Shown: positions 36,346-44,595 of the stretch, one piece after another
Layout of the letters: every line of letters starts with the position of its first letter
Numbering within the stretch: position 1 is the first letter of the stretch
From: Jiulongibacter sp966250325
GTDB taxonomy: Bacteria; Bacteroidota; Bacteroidia; Cytophagales; Spirosomataceae
Assembly: GCA_966250325.1 (NCBI GenBank)
Contig: CBINGY010000006.1
Coordinates: forward strand, 62,001 to 126,000
Direction: 5' to 3'
Length of the DNA stretch: 64,000 nt
The notes under the pieces: generated by a model
What the model saw: only the letters and a program-made list of their open reading frames with translations
Told to the model about the DNA's origin: nothing
Databases searched by the model: none
Program-made: the position numbers and the translations under genes

Positions 36346-36538
36346 CATGACATTTTTTGTTAAATGTTATACACTAGTTTTCTAACATCCTTAGTTGGCT
36401 TGATAAGTGTATCAAACTATTAAGCCTTAAGTAGGTTTGGTCGAAGAAAAAAATCAATGTTTTTTTGAAGATAGTTTAATCCAAGTCTGAGGTCTCTTGA
36501 AATGGTTGACAATGAACAATTGAAAACATAAAAGGTGT

Positions 36539-36742
36539 CTACCACTCAATATCTTCCATGTCCATAGATTCTTCTGAGTCTTGAGGAAGATTCTCAAGAA
36601 GAGCAACCATAAGCCTGAGTAATCTAAGGCCTTCTTCCTTCGCTCGTTCATAGGTTATCTCTTGGTGTAAATGAACCCGGTAAAGCTCCCTGAATGCTTC
36701 AATTGATTCAGGGCTAAGTTCTGTTGGTATTATTTCAATCAT
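36539..36742 (-). CDS. Small protein paralogous to the recombinase-2 neighbour
   Basis: The start is placed at MIEIIPTELSPESIEAFREL (36742); an upstream Met lies at 36793. The match to the 26249-26452 product is clear: IPTEL.PESIE.FR..Y, AKEEGLRLLRL.VALLENLP. It is divergent from the replication gene at 36837, so the two may share a control region. Confidence 0.72.
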   Translation of the reverse strand: MIEIIPTELSPESIEAFRELYRVHLHQEITYERAKEEGLRLLRLMVALLENLPQDSEESMDMEDIEW

Positions 36743-36836
36743 ACCTCCTAACCTTAAACGGGATTGAGTTCGCTGAACATTACCGAAAATCATCCCGTAA
36801 TATGTTCAAAAGTGGAAACCTGACATACTCGCTCTT

Positions 36837-37316
36837 ATGAAGTATGAACAGACCACTATGGTTCCGAATATTGTCTTTGATTCCTACCTTAAAGACCTTT
36901 CAGGCACTGAGTTCAAGGTATTACTCATTATCATTCGGCAAACTATCGGATGGGTCAATACCTCTGGAACCAGAAAAGAACGAGATTGGATTAGCTATCG
37001 GTGTTTTGAAGAAAAAACCGGAATTTCAAAGAAGTCGGTAACCAAAGCTATACAAACATTGGTGGATCAAAAACTCATTCTTGTTACCGATAAACATGGG
37101 GAATCTATTCACGGAATACGATCGAGAAAAAGAAGATACTACGGCATCAACCCTTCCGTTTGGGGTAAAAAGTTCTCTTTGAAAGGGAAAAAATTACACT
37201 CTACAAAACTAAAACAAAACAAAACTAAAATACTATCTGAAGGCTTTATACCGCTTGAATCCCTTATCAAAGAGGTAAACCTTATGAATGGTGAAAATCA
37301 ATTACCATTACCGTAA
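36837..37316 (+). CDS. Replication-initiator-like winged-helix protein
   Basis: The 159-residue protein has the layout of phage replication protein O / plasmid Rep N-terminal domains: MVPNIVFDSYLKDLSGTEFKVLL, RQTIGW, ISYRCFEEKTGISKKSV, AIQTLVDQKLI (winged helix, about 5-100). The basic C-terminus ends in a short acidic tail. Two DnaA-box-like 9-mers lie just downstream, supporting a replication role. It may be a remnant of an integrated plasmid. Confidence 0.8.
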   Translation: MKYEQTTMVPNIVFDSYLKDLSGTEFKVLLIIIRQTIGWVNTSGTRKERDWISYRCFEEKTGISKKSVTKAIQTLVDQKLILVTDKHGESIHGIRSRKRRYYGINPSVWGKKFSLKGKKLHSTKLKQNKTKILSEGFIPLESLIKEVNLMNGENQLPLP

Positions 37317-37340
37317 TGAAAGAATCATCTTTCATTACGG
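37311..37340 (+). terminator. Hairpin at the end of the rep-like gene
   Basis: A perfect 13-bp stem, CCGTAATGAAAGA (37311-37323) with TCTTTCATTACGG (37328-37340), overlaps the stop codon. No T run follows, so it may stop transcription weakly or mark the origin edge. Confidence 0.6.
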
Positions 37341-37358
37341 AATTGAATTGGTATTTCG

Positions 37359-37423
37359 TTATTCACAGTTTTTTCCACATAAGATGGGGTTACCACGGAA
37401 AATTTTTGTCATCATGACAAAAA
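37359..37423 (+). other. Candidate replication origin
   Basis: Two DnaA-box-like 9-mers in the same direction, TTATTCACA (37359-37367) and TTTTCCACA (37371-37379), are followed by a perfect palindrome TTTTTGTCAT-C-ATGACAAAAA (37403-37423). They lie between a Rep-like gene and an XRE gene. Confidence 0.5.
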
Positions 37424-37504
37424 ATCAGGGATATGATTCAAAATGAGATAGTTTAGGATAGATACAGCGAAGCATTTTTGGTAACCTGCTCGCTTTTACA
37501 AATT

Positions 37505-37840
37505 ATGATCACACATTCTTTAGCAGAGTATCGGAAACGATCTAATATCCCATTACATGATGTCGCATTTATTGGAGATATTGATATCGGTAATTTATCT
37601 AAAATCGAACGAGGGATACGGGAACCGACACCTACCGTAGCTTTGATGTACCATTTACTCTTCGAGGCTCCCCTCCATGATTTATTCCAAGGTCGAATAG
37701 AACAGGAACGAGAAGGTTGGACAATGAGAAGTAGAGAACTCATTAAGCTTCTTCAAGAAGAGAAGCCACCGCAGAGTAGAGATAGAGTACGGTTCGTTTC
37801 TGCCTTTGTCAATCGTCTAGCATCAGAGAAGTATGCATAA
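37505..37840 (+). CDS. XRE-family regulator
   Basis: The start is placed at MITHSLAEYRKRSNIPLHDV (37505). The HTH spans YRKRSNIPL to NLSKIERGIREPTPTVAL (about 8-45). The C-terminal half is helical and basic. It overlaps the RuvC-like gene by 8 nt and probably regulates the replication module, perhaps via the palindrome at 37403-37423. Confidence 0.82.
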   Translation: MITHSLAEYRKRSNIPLHDVAFIGDIDIGNLSKIERGIREPTPTVALMYHLLFEAPLHDLFQGRIEQEREGWTMRSRELIKLLQEEKPPQSRDRVRFVSAFVNRLASEKYA

Positions 37841-38342
37841 TGATGCTAGTCAAGAAAAATTTGAGAAAATTCTGGCTATTTTCTTCAACACTAACGGTTT
37901 TGGCTATGTCGAAATGAAAAGCCCACTCGATGTTATTCAAAAGGGGATTAAGACTTTTAAACCATCCGGAAGTCCTCATCAATGGGAGGAATTGAACAAA
38001 CTTATTAAGCAAACAAAACCAGATCGCGTAATTCTGGAGGATGTACAGAGCGAAAAATCTCACAAGCGAAGCCGAATCCATGAACTTATCTCTCAATTAT
38101 GTGAGTATCTCAAGGATTCAAATATTGAATGCTCATGTTACGATCGGGCACAGATACGAAAAGTGTTTGAGACCTGGCATGCAAAGTCGAAGTATGAAAT
38201 TGCGTTAGTGCTAGCCCAAAGCTTGCCAGCATTTAAGGGATATCTGTATGACAAGCCAAAGTATCCCAAAATGGAGCATTACAGAACGGTGGTGTTTGAT
38301 GCAGCGGCACTGGGAATAACCCATTACTATTTAACAACATAA
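37833..38342 (+). CDS. RuvC-like/RNase H-fold protein
   Basis: The 169-residue protein has an RNase H-fold pattern: strand LAIFFNTNGFGYVEM, DRVILEDVQ (acidic Glu-Asp), and a late VVFDAAALGITHYY with an Asp. The first-strand catalytic Asp of RuvC is replaced by Asn or Phe here (FFNTNG), so activity is uncertain. Holliday-junction resolvase-like proteins are common on plasmids. It is coupled to the XRE gene. Confidence 0.65.
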   Translation: MHNDASQEKFEKILAIFFNTNGFGYVEMKSPLDVIQKGIKTFKPSGSPHQWEELNKLIKQTKPDRVILEDVQSEKSHKRSRIHELISQLCEYLKDSNIECSCYDRAQIRKVFETWHAKSKYEIALVLAQSLPAFKGYLYDKPKYPKMEHYRTVVFDAAALGITHYYLTT

Positions 38343-38352
38343 TCCTACCAAG

Positions 38353-38379
38353 GAGGCTTTACTCATGAAGTAAAGCCTC
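38353..38379 (+). terminator. Terminator after the replication module
   Basis: GAGGCTTTACT (38353-38363) pairs perfectly with AGTAAAGCCTC (38369-38379), followed by TTATTG. It closes the replication group. Confidence 0.8.
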
Positions 38380-38469
38380 TTATTGTACGAAGGCCAATGT
38401 TGATTTTTTATTCAAAAAAGGTTTATGAGAGACTACCTTTTTGTTATTTTTGAATCTCTGGAAGATAGT

Positions 38470-38667
38470 ATGAAAACTTATTCAACTAATAACCATCCAG
38501 AGAACCACACAATGAAATCTTCAACCTCTGTATCATTTTTTGGAATGAAAATGCGATTTGTGGGCAAAGCCTCTCAAGTTATCCGTTGGTTCTTACTTTT
38601 TATCGGGGTATTTTTTCTTTGCAAAATGTTATTTAGCAAAGATAATATTACTCTAAGGATTGGATAA
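38470..38667 (+). CDS. Small single-span membrane protein
   Basis: The start is placed at MKTYSTNNHPENHTMKSSTS (38470), with GGAAG 8 bp upstream. The hydrophobic segment VIRWFLLFIGVFFLCKMLF gives one membrane span. No family is recognised. A terminator follows at 38672-38705. Confidence 0.5.
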   Translation: MKTYSTNNHPENHTMKSSTSVSFFGMKMRFVGKASQVIRWFLLFIGVFFLCKMLFSKDNITLRIG

Positions 38668-38671
38668 TTTA

Positions 38672-38705
38672 TTGAATGCCCTCATGATTTTATGGGGGCA
38701 TTCAA
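38672..38705 (+). terminator. Long hairpin terminator
   Basis: TTGAATGCCCTCAT (38672-38685) pairs with ATGGGGGCATTCAA (38692-38705) with one bulge-like mismatch. It may serve both strands. Confidence 0.7.
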
Positions 38706-38834
38706 GTTCAAAGTTCATGAACTTGCTACATATAAAGCATTGATAATATTCAGATTACATACTTTAAAGTATTTGATTTCTGTTGCCTCATTGACAAATT
38801 GTTAGTCTTGGCTTTATTGTATGGAAATGGTTAG

Positions 38835-39296
38835 TTATTTCCAATAAATTTCTATATCAATATATTGAGTTCCTTGTTCTTCAAAAAAGTCCAGAATTAT
38901 TTCTTCTGATAAATCCATTCTTATAAGTGTAATAATACCGGATTGGGTAGCATTGAAGGGGAAGTCTAAATCAAAATCAAGTATTGATTTTATCTTATAT
39001 GCACCACAATCAATTGAATCTGAGGTCAAAACATAATAGCCTTTTCTAGCTCTTTCTGGATTGCCTAAGATAATAGTCTTCAGTTCTTCCTTCTCATTGA
39101 ATAAGATTCTCTCTACCTTTTTTATACAATGAGGGGTGCCTTTAATTTTGATTTCACGTATATTATCTGTTTCTCTAAGAGTTAATAGATTCATCTCGTG
39201 AACTTGTCCTCGGATGATCTGGTTAAGTTCTTTCAGGTATCGAGGCAAGAACTTTCGCCCAAATAATCGTCTTCTCTTTTGGTCATATGTTTCCAT
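38835..39296 (-). CDS. Probable immunity protein of the orphan Rhs toxin
   Basis: The 153-residue protein (METYDQKRRRLFGRKFLPRY onward) has no signal. It starts at the stop of the orphan Rhs module (1-nt overlap), the normal position for immunity genes. No family is recognised. It would act in the cytoplasm. Confidence 0.65.
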   Translation of the reverse strand: METYDQKRRRLFGRKFLPRYLKELNQIIRGQVHEMNLLTLRETDNIREIKIKGTPHCIKKVERILFNEKEELKTIILGNPERARKGYYVLTSDSIDCGAYKIKSILDFDLDFPFNATQSGIITLIRMDLSEEIILDFFEEQGTQYIDIEIYWK

Positions 39297-40645
39297 TAAT
39301 AATTTACTTTAGATTTGTTATTGTCTAGTTTAGGTCTGCCGTAATCGTTCATTCTCGGATTTCCATCTCTGTCAGCTTTAGTATTTCCGGCCTCCCAATG
39401 CGGTTGGCCTTGATGACTTCGATCTTTTGTTTGCTCTTGAACAGATTTTGTTTGTTTTCCTCCACCTTCTTTGGGAACCTCATATGTATATTCCCTTCCG
39501 GATTTATTCTTTGACTGGGAAACTGGCTGCTGACTCGTAGGTATTCCTGCATCCCTCATTGCTTCACGTCTTGCAGCTCTTGAACTGGTTGCTGTTTTCT
39601 CCCCGTTTTCCAATGTGGAGACAACCTTCTTCAATAATTTGCCAGCGGCGGCACCACTCATAAAAGGTAATGCAGCTCCAACAACTGCGGCCTTCTTATC
39701 AAAAGACGTGGCAGGAGTACCATCAGCATGAATTGCTGCTCCATCACGTGTAAAGTGAGTAGTAATTACGGTGGCATCATCGACATCCGTGTAAGACAAA
39801 AACTCCCCAAGCTTTTTGTCTATCCAATTTCCAAACTCACGTAGCTCAGCCCCTTCAAGCTCAACACCTCTCCCAAATTTATTCTCCTGAAAAGCATAAA
39901 CTGAGTTATAAGCAAACTGCTCACCCAAGGGGTCAATTTGCCAGAATCTTCCGATTACCGGGTCTGACACCCTAAATTTAAAGAAATCTACTCCTAAACT
40001 AAAATCACTTATCCGCTCTTGATTCTGGTATTTAAAATGATTGGTTTTTACACCAATCATTTGATTAAACTCAAAACCCAAGGGAACGTAGTCTGAAATT
40101 TGTTTGATAGTTACGATGCTATCCTCAGCCGTATATTCTAATCTCAGGTTATTCCAAATATCACGGTATTCAAAACGATAATTGAAATTAGCACTTGAAT
40201 CCAAGAGGACTCTTCCACCACTAAACCCAATTTGATACAGTGTGTCGTTCTTAAACTGAACATTTCCGGCATATGTCCACTCAGTACCGCTTGAATTTTC
40301 ACGCTTCAGAAGTCCACCTTGTCCGTCATAAAACCATTTGATCCAGTTGCCATTCCCATACGTTACTTGCTTTACCTTTTTCAAAAAGGAGTCATATTCA
40401 ATTAATGAAATACCCTTGTTTGCATCTGATTTTAAAGAACCGTCTGTCCAGTAAATATAGTCATCACCTGAGGTGTTGCCATCCCTGAAATCACCAACAT
40501 TGGGGTTCCAGGTTATAGTATCGGTTACTGACAATAATTTGTTTCCTGAATAGGAATACTGTAATCTATCAATAGCCGTATTAGAACTATCTGTGTTTCC
40601 ATTTCGATGCAGATTGAGAATGTTCCCGTTCATGTCATAATTCAA
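39296..40645 (-). pseudogene. Orphan C-terminal Rhs toxin module, 5'-truncated
   Basis: The 449 codons start inside the Rhs repeat region and match the neighbour's repeat block (NGNIQKLHRNG, SVTDTITWN, GDFRDGNTSG). There is no signal peptide, and the match to the intact Rhs sequence continues upstream of any ATG for some codons before an in-frame stop. After the core (RVSDPVIGRFWQIDPLGEQF) the tail differs, ending GQPHWEAGN and YGRPKLDNNKSKVNY, a pattern seen in toxin C-termini. It is best read as a silent cassette that can replace the toxin tail of the full Rhs gene by recombination. The toxin activity is not identified. Confidence 0.82.
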
Positions 40646-40734
40646 GAATGGAACTGATAAATCTATACTTCCAGCATATGCAAAAGAATCAGGGCTTCAC
40701 CAATTTTGGTATTCCACCTCAGCAGTCCTCAAAT

Positions 40735-41217
40735 TTATAATTCAATATAAAGTAGCCCTGATTCATCATCTGTTTTAACAAGTATTTTTTCTCTAAAAAG
40801 ATAATAAACTACTGATTTTAAATCTTCGTTACTTAATTCTTTTGATTGGATGCCTGAATCAAAATATTCATTTAAAATATTTTGAACATCTCCCTTGAAG
40901 AGAGAATCAATTGCTGGATTTGAAACTAATTGATAGGGCTTTAGTGTATCCAGAATTTCACTGGTAACTTCTAAGGACATGTGAGATTTAATAACAGGAT
41001 AAACCAGGGATATGTATTCGTCTTGTGATAAATTTACTCCCTTATTCAATAAAGAATAAAGTGTACTATTCTCTAATACCGCACTAAAGGATTCATCAGT
41101 ATCAGTAACATTGATAACAATGTAAAAACTCTGTGGATCAAAATCATTTAGGGCTGTTTTGAAAAAATTCTTACAACTGCATACTGAAATAACCAGCAGG
41201 AGAAAAGCTAATCTCAT
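40735..41217 (-). CDS. Predicted lipoprotein immunity protein
   Basis: The start is placed at MRLAFLLLVISVCSC (41217), giving a lipobox signal; longer starts lack this. It begins 4 bp after the Rhs metallopeptidase stop, the immunity-gene position. A lipid-anchored, periplasmic location would suit protection against a metallopeptidase toxin acting outside the cytoplasm. No family is recognised. Confidence 0.7.
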   Translation of the reverse strand: MRLAFLLLVISVCSCKNFFKTALNDFDPQSFYIVINVTDTDESFSAVLENSTLYSLLNKGVNLSQDEYISLVYPVIKSHMSLEVTSEILDTLKPYQLVSNPAIDSLFKGDVQNILNEYFDSGIQSKELSNEDLKSVVYYLFREKILVKTDDESGLLYIEL

Positions 41218-41221
41218 GGAG

Positions 41222-44200
41222 CTATTTGAGGAGTTCAGATGGTATGGTTTTTTTTGCATAAGATGTTCTTTTTTTATCACCAGTTTTTATTCTTATTTTA
41301 TTTTCTGTGTTAACCGCATTAACCTCATACATAGGGATTCCATTAGGGGTCATCTTGGTATTAAGTTCACCCCAATCAACATCTGATGCATGTTGAAACT
41401 CATGAACCAACCCAACTCTAGGTGTTCGCTCATCTCCTTTATCTCCCTTGCCACTGCTTTTTTTATTGGGATTGTATTTAATTGTTGTCCCAGTTGGAAT
41501 TTTTTTACTTGCCTTATTTTTATCATATACGGTTTGATTGCCATCTGATTCTCTTGAAGTATTTACAATTCTATGTATACGGGGGCTTCTTTCCAGATCT
41601 TCAATCATTTCCTTAACTTCTGGATCATCATTTTTTGCAGCCTCAATATCCGCTTCAACTTTTCTGGCAAACTCAGTCTTAATCCCAAAAAAGCCTGCTA
41701 TTCTATCTACCAATGTCCCAACAACAATTGAATCTCCGTTAACATCTACAAAGTTGATCGGGTTATTAGCTCCATATGAATAGTTTGAAAAAGGATAATA
41801 CTTCTCAGAGAATCTATCCATTTTATCAAATCTGCCAATAGTAGGGTTATAAGTCCTCTGTCCGAAATTAATATTCACCAAATCAAACTCCTCCTCGCTT
41901 TCGTAGTTAGAAAACTGAAACTTTTGTTTCTTGAGAGTATCAAGAGAAAATTTCGAATGCTGAACACCAAAAGGATAATAATCTGCAGTTTGAGAAATAA
42001 GAGCTGCTGACCTTATTGCTGGGTTTCCGGTGGTAGTGTCTCTCAAACTTAATCTAAGATTCCCCAAATGATCTCGATATTCAAATTCATACAGGAAGTT
42101 TCCGCTACTCAGAATTGCTCTACCTTCGGGAGTACCTATCTGATACAACGTATCATTTCGATAAATGGTACTACCAGCATATTTCCAATTTTCTCCGGAG
42201 GAGTTTTCTCGTTTAAGTAGGTTGCCAGAACCATCGTAATATTTTTTAATCCATCTACCACTGGTTAAATAAATCTCAGTTGGGAGGTTTGTATAAGAAT
42301 CGTACACAATGGATGCAATACCTTGGTTAAGATCTGTTTTGAGGTTTCCATTGGTGTAATACTCATAATCATTTCCAGAAGTGTTCCCATCCCGAAAGTC
42401 ACCACTATTGGCATTCCAGGTTATGGTATCAGTAACGGACAGTAACCTATTGCCCGAGTATTGATAGGTAAGTCTGTCAATTGCACTGTCTGTGCTATCA
42501 GAGCTACCATTTCTATGGAGCTTCTGAATATTCCCATTAAGATCGTATTCAACCAAAGGAGTAGAGTAATTTCCTGTACCACTGAAACCCGCACTGCTTA
42601 ACCTTTTCCCGTGATCATAAGAATAGGAGTAGTTATTAATTCCAGATGTGGTTTTGTTTCTCCAACTCTGTCCTGAAATGTTTCCGTCATAGTTGCCCAG
42701 TTCCTGAAAGCTTAGTTTGAACGCAAACAAATCATTGTCATCAGGATTGAGTGTTGGACTACCATTTTCACAATTCACGCAGTTCAACATTCCTCGCAAG
42801 TGATAGCCATAATTGATGGTTTGCAGACCCATAGTGGTGGTTGCCCCTGTAAGTGTGCTATCAATTTCGGCCAGATAGGTATCCGGATCAGCACTATTTA
42901 CCCCAAACCCAGGCTCCAGCAGTACATATCTGCGATAGATATCCTCGGTATTTGTTGGAGCCGAAGCATTGCGGATGATGTAATCCAAAGACTCGGAATA
43001 ATATTCGTACTGAGGGCGAATTTTCTTCTCTGAGAGCCTACCCAGCTCGTCATACGAAAGAGTACAAAGGGTATCCGCAGCAGCATTAAGTCCATGTTTG
43101 ATAAGAATGAGTCTACCTGCATGGTCATAACTGTTTTCTGTGAATTCGGTAATACTACTGTTGTCTGGCTTTTTATGCACCATGCGTACTTTGGCAACCT
43201 CACCGGCAAAGAGATATTCAAAGTCGGTTCGTTCGGTATGGCCAAAGGTATTCTGAGTAAACTGTTGAATTAACCGGTTCTTGTTGTCAAAATAGCTGGC
43301 GGAAACGAGCCAGTTTCCGTCTTCCGTTTTCTTCGATTTTGTTCCGGTGAGATCTCCGGAATTCTCACTATATACACTATGCCAGGCATTGCCGGCATCA
43401 AAACTCATATCTGCCGGAAGCCAGTTTGTGTACGAGTCGTAATAATTAATGTGGCGAATATCACTTGCCGTTATGGTAGAAGGGAAAGAGGTACTAAGGG
43501 AATAATATACCGGAGTGGTACTGTTTCTGCTTTCAAAGGTGTGCTTCTTACCACTTTCAAAACTTACAACCGCTGCCTGTAGGGTGGAGCGGTTCTGGCT
43601 ATTTGAATATTCTCCCCGATACACTTCACGACCTAAGGCATCGTATTTGAAGAACGACCATTTATTCAGTTCTCGTTGTAATCCGGTTTGACTAGCCACC
43701 AACCTGTCCCATTTATCATAGACAAAATACTCCGGATCAGCCCCCGGAATTTTCTTTTCAATAACTCTTCCACGGTTATCGTAGCGATAGAAAAAAACAA
43801 AGTTTTTCCAGGCATTGGTAAGATTTGACATGCCTGTTCCTTCTGCCACGGCCATCGGCTGCATCACCGCTCGCAGGCGATCACCATGTGCATACAAGAA
43901 ATGTGTTTTAGCATACTGTCCCACACCCACTTGCTGCCAACTTTCAATGGTATTACCTACAATATCCTTAAAGATCACCGAGCTGTCACCTTGCTCATCT
44001 ATCGAGATGGTTTTATACAAACTCTTCTGAGGATAATAATTGCTACTCCAGGTGATATTCCCATTGAAGTCTGCTACATAAAGTCGCACCTCATTAGTCT
44101 CGTTATACGTATGAACCGTTCGATTTGAGTGGGGTGAGCTTGTCGAAACCCGCCACTCTATTCCGGGACCATACTGTTCCAGTGTCCTGTTCAAGGGTGA

Positions 44201-44593
44201 ATTATCAAAGAGCGTGATTTCTGAATAGGGAAGAGCTTCACCATAGAAACTTTGTGCCAAAGCGGTTACACCTGACTTGTATGTTCCGGAATTCTCTGAG
44301 CTTGGAGCGGATAACGTCTCCCGAACAGGTCTTCCATATTGGTCAAACGCAATGCTACTTAATACAATATCCTTTAGCTCCGGGCTTTGACGATACCCTA
44401 GTGACTGTACTTTTCTGCCAAGACCATCGGAGTAATCAATCCCAATGAGTGCTTTCGTTGGGTCGATAGCATCACTTACATTGGTGGTAGCTACACGAAG
44501 TCTGCTGCTTACTACGGCATTATGATCAATAGAAATACTTTGAGCCATGAGCCCCAAAGGAAACAGAACGAGGAGGAGGTATATATTTTTCAT
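41222..44593 (-). CDS. Rhs-repeat protein with C-terminal metallopeptidase toxin
   Basis: The 1123-residue protein has a signal peptide (1-17), a DUF6443-like start (SIDHNAVVSSRLRVATTNVS, DYSDGLGRKVQSLGYRQSP), YD repeats, and a core ending RTYNPTIGRFDKMDRFSEKY and ANNPINFVDVNGDS. The tail of about 155 residues carries LVHEFQHASD near 1062, a zinc HExxH metallopeptidase motif. The immunity candidate is the lipoprotein gene 4 bp downstream. The gene starts 2 bp after the stop of the upstream Rhs-like gene. Confidence 0.9.
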   Translation of the reverse strand: MKNIYLLLVLFPLGLMAQSISIDHNAVVSSRLRVATTNVSDAIDPTKALIGIDYSDGLGRKVQSLGYRQSPELKDIVLSSIAFDQYGRPVRETLSAPSSENSGTYKSGVTALAQSFYGEALPYSEITLFDNSPLNRTLEQYGPGIEWRVSTSSPHSNRTVHTYNETNEVRLYVADFNGNITWSSNYYPQKSLYKTISIDEQGDSSVIFKDIVGNTIESWQQVGVGQYAKTHFLYAHGDRLRAVMQPMAVAEGTGMSNLTNAWKNFVFFYRYDNRGRVIEKKIPGADPEYFVYDKWDRLVASQTGLQRELNKWSFFKYDALGREVYRGEYSNSQNRSTLQAAVVSFESGKKHTFESRNSTTPVYYSLSTSFPSTITASDIRHINYYDSYTNWLPADMSFDAGNAWHSVYSENSGDLTGTKSKKTEDGNWLVSASYFDNKNRLIQQFTQNTFGHTERTDFEYLFAGEVAKVRMVHKKPDNSSITEFTENSYDHAGRLILIKHGLNAAADTLCTLSYDELGRLSEKKIRPQYEYYSESLDYIIRNASAPTNTEDIYRRYVLLEPGFGVNSADPDTYLAEIDSTLTGATTTMGLQTINYGYHLRGMLNCVNCENGSPTLNPDDNDLFAFKLSFQELGNYDGNISGQSWRNKTTSGINNYSYSYDHGKRLSSAGFSGTGNYSTPLVEYDLNGNIQKLHRNGSSDSTDSAIDRLTYQYSGNRLLSVTDTITWNANSGDFRDGNTSGNDYEYYTNGNLKTDLNQGIASIVYDSYTNLPTEIYLTSGRWIKKYYDGSGNLLKRENSSGENWKYAGSTIYRNDTLYQIGTPEGRAILSSGNFLYEFEYRDHLGNLRLSLRDTTTGNPAIRSAALISQTADYYPFGVQHSKFSLDTLKKQKFQFSNYESEEEFDLVNINFGQRTYNPTIGRFDKMDRFSEKYYPFSNYSYGANNPINFVDVNGDSIVVGTLVDRIAGFFGIKTEFARKVEADIEAAKNDDPEVKEMIEDLERSPRIHRIVNTSRESDGNQTVYDKNKASKKIPTGTTIKYNPNKKSSGKGDKGDERTPRVGLVHEFQHASDVDWGELNTKMTPNGIPMYEVNAVNTENKIRIKTGDKKRTSYAKKTIPSELLK

Positions 44594-44595
44594 GA

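Noticed and set aside
36454..36651. Minus-strand frame of 65 codons below the small paralog
   Set aside because: It overlaps the better supported gene at 36539-36742 in another frame and lacks features.
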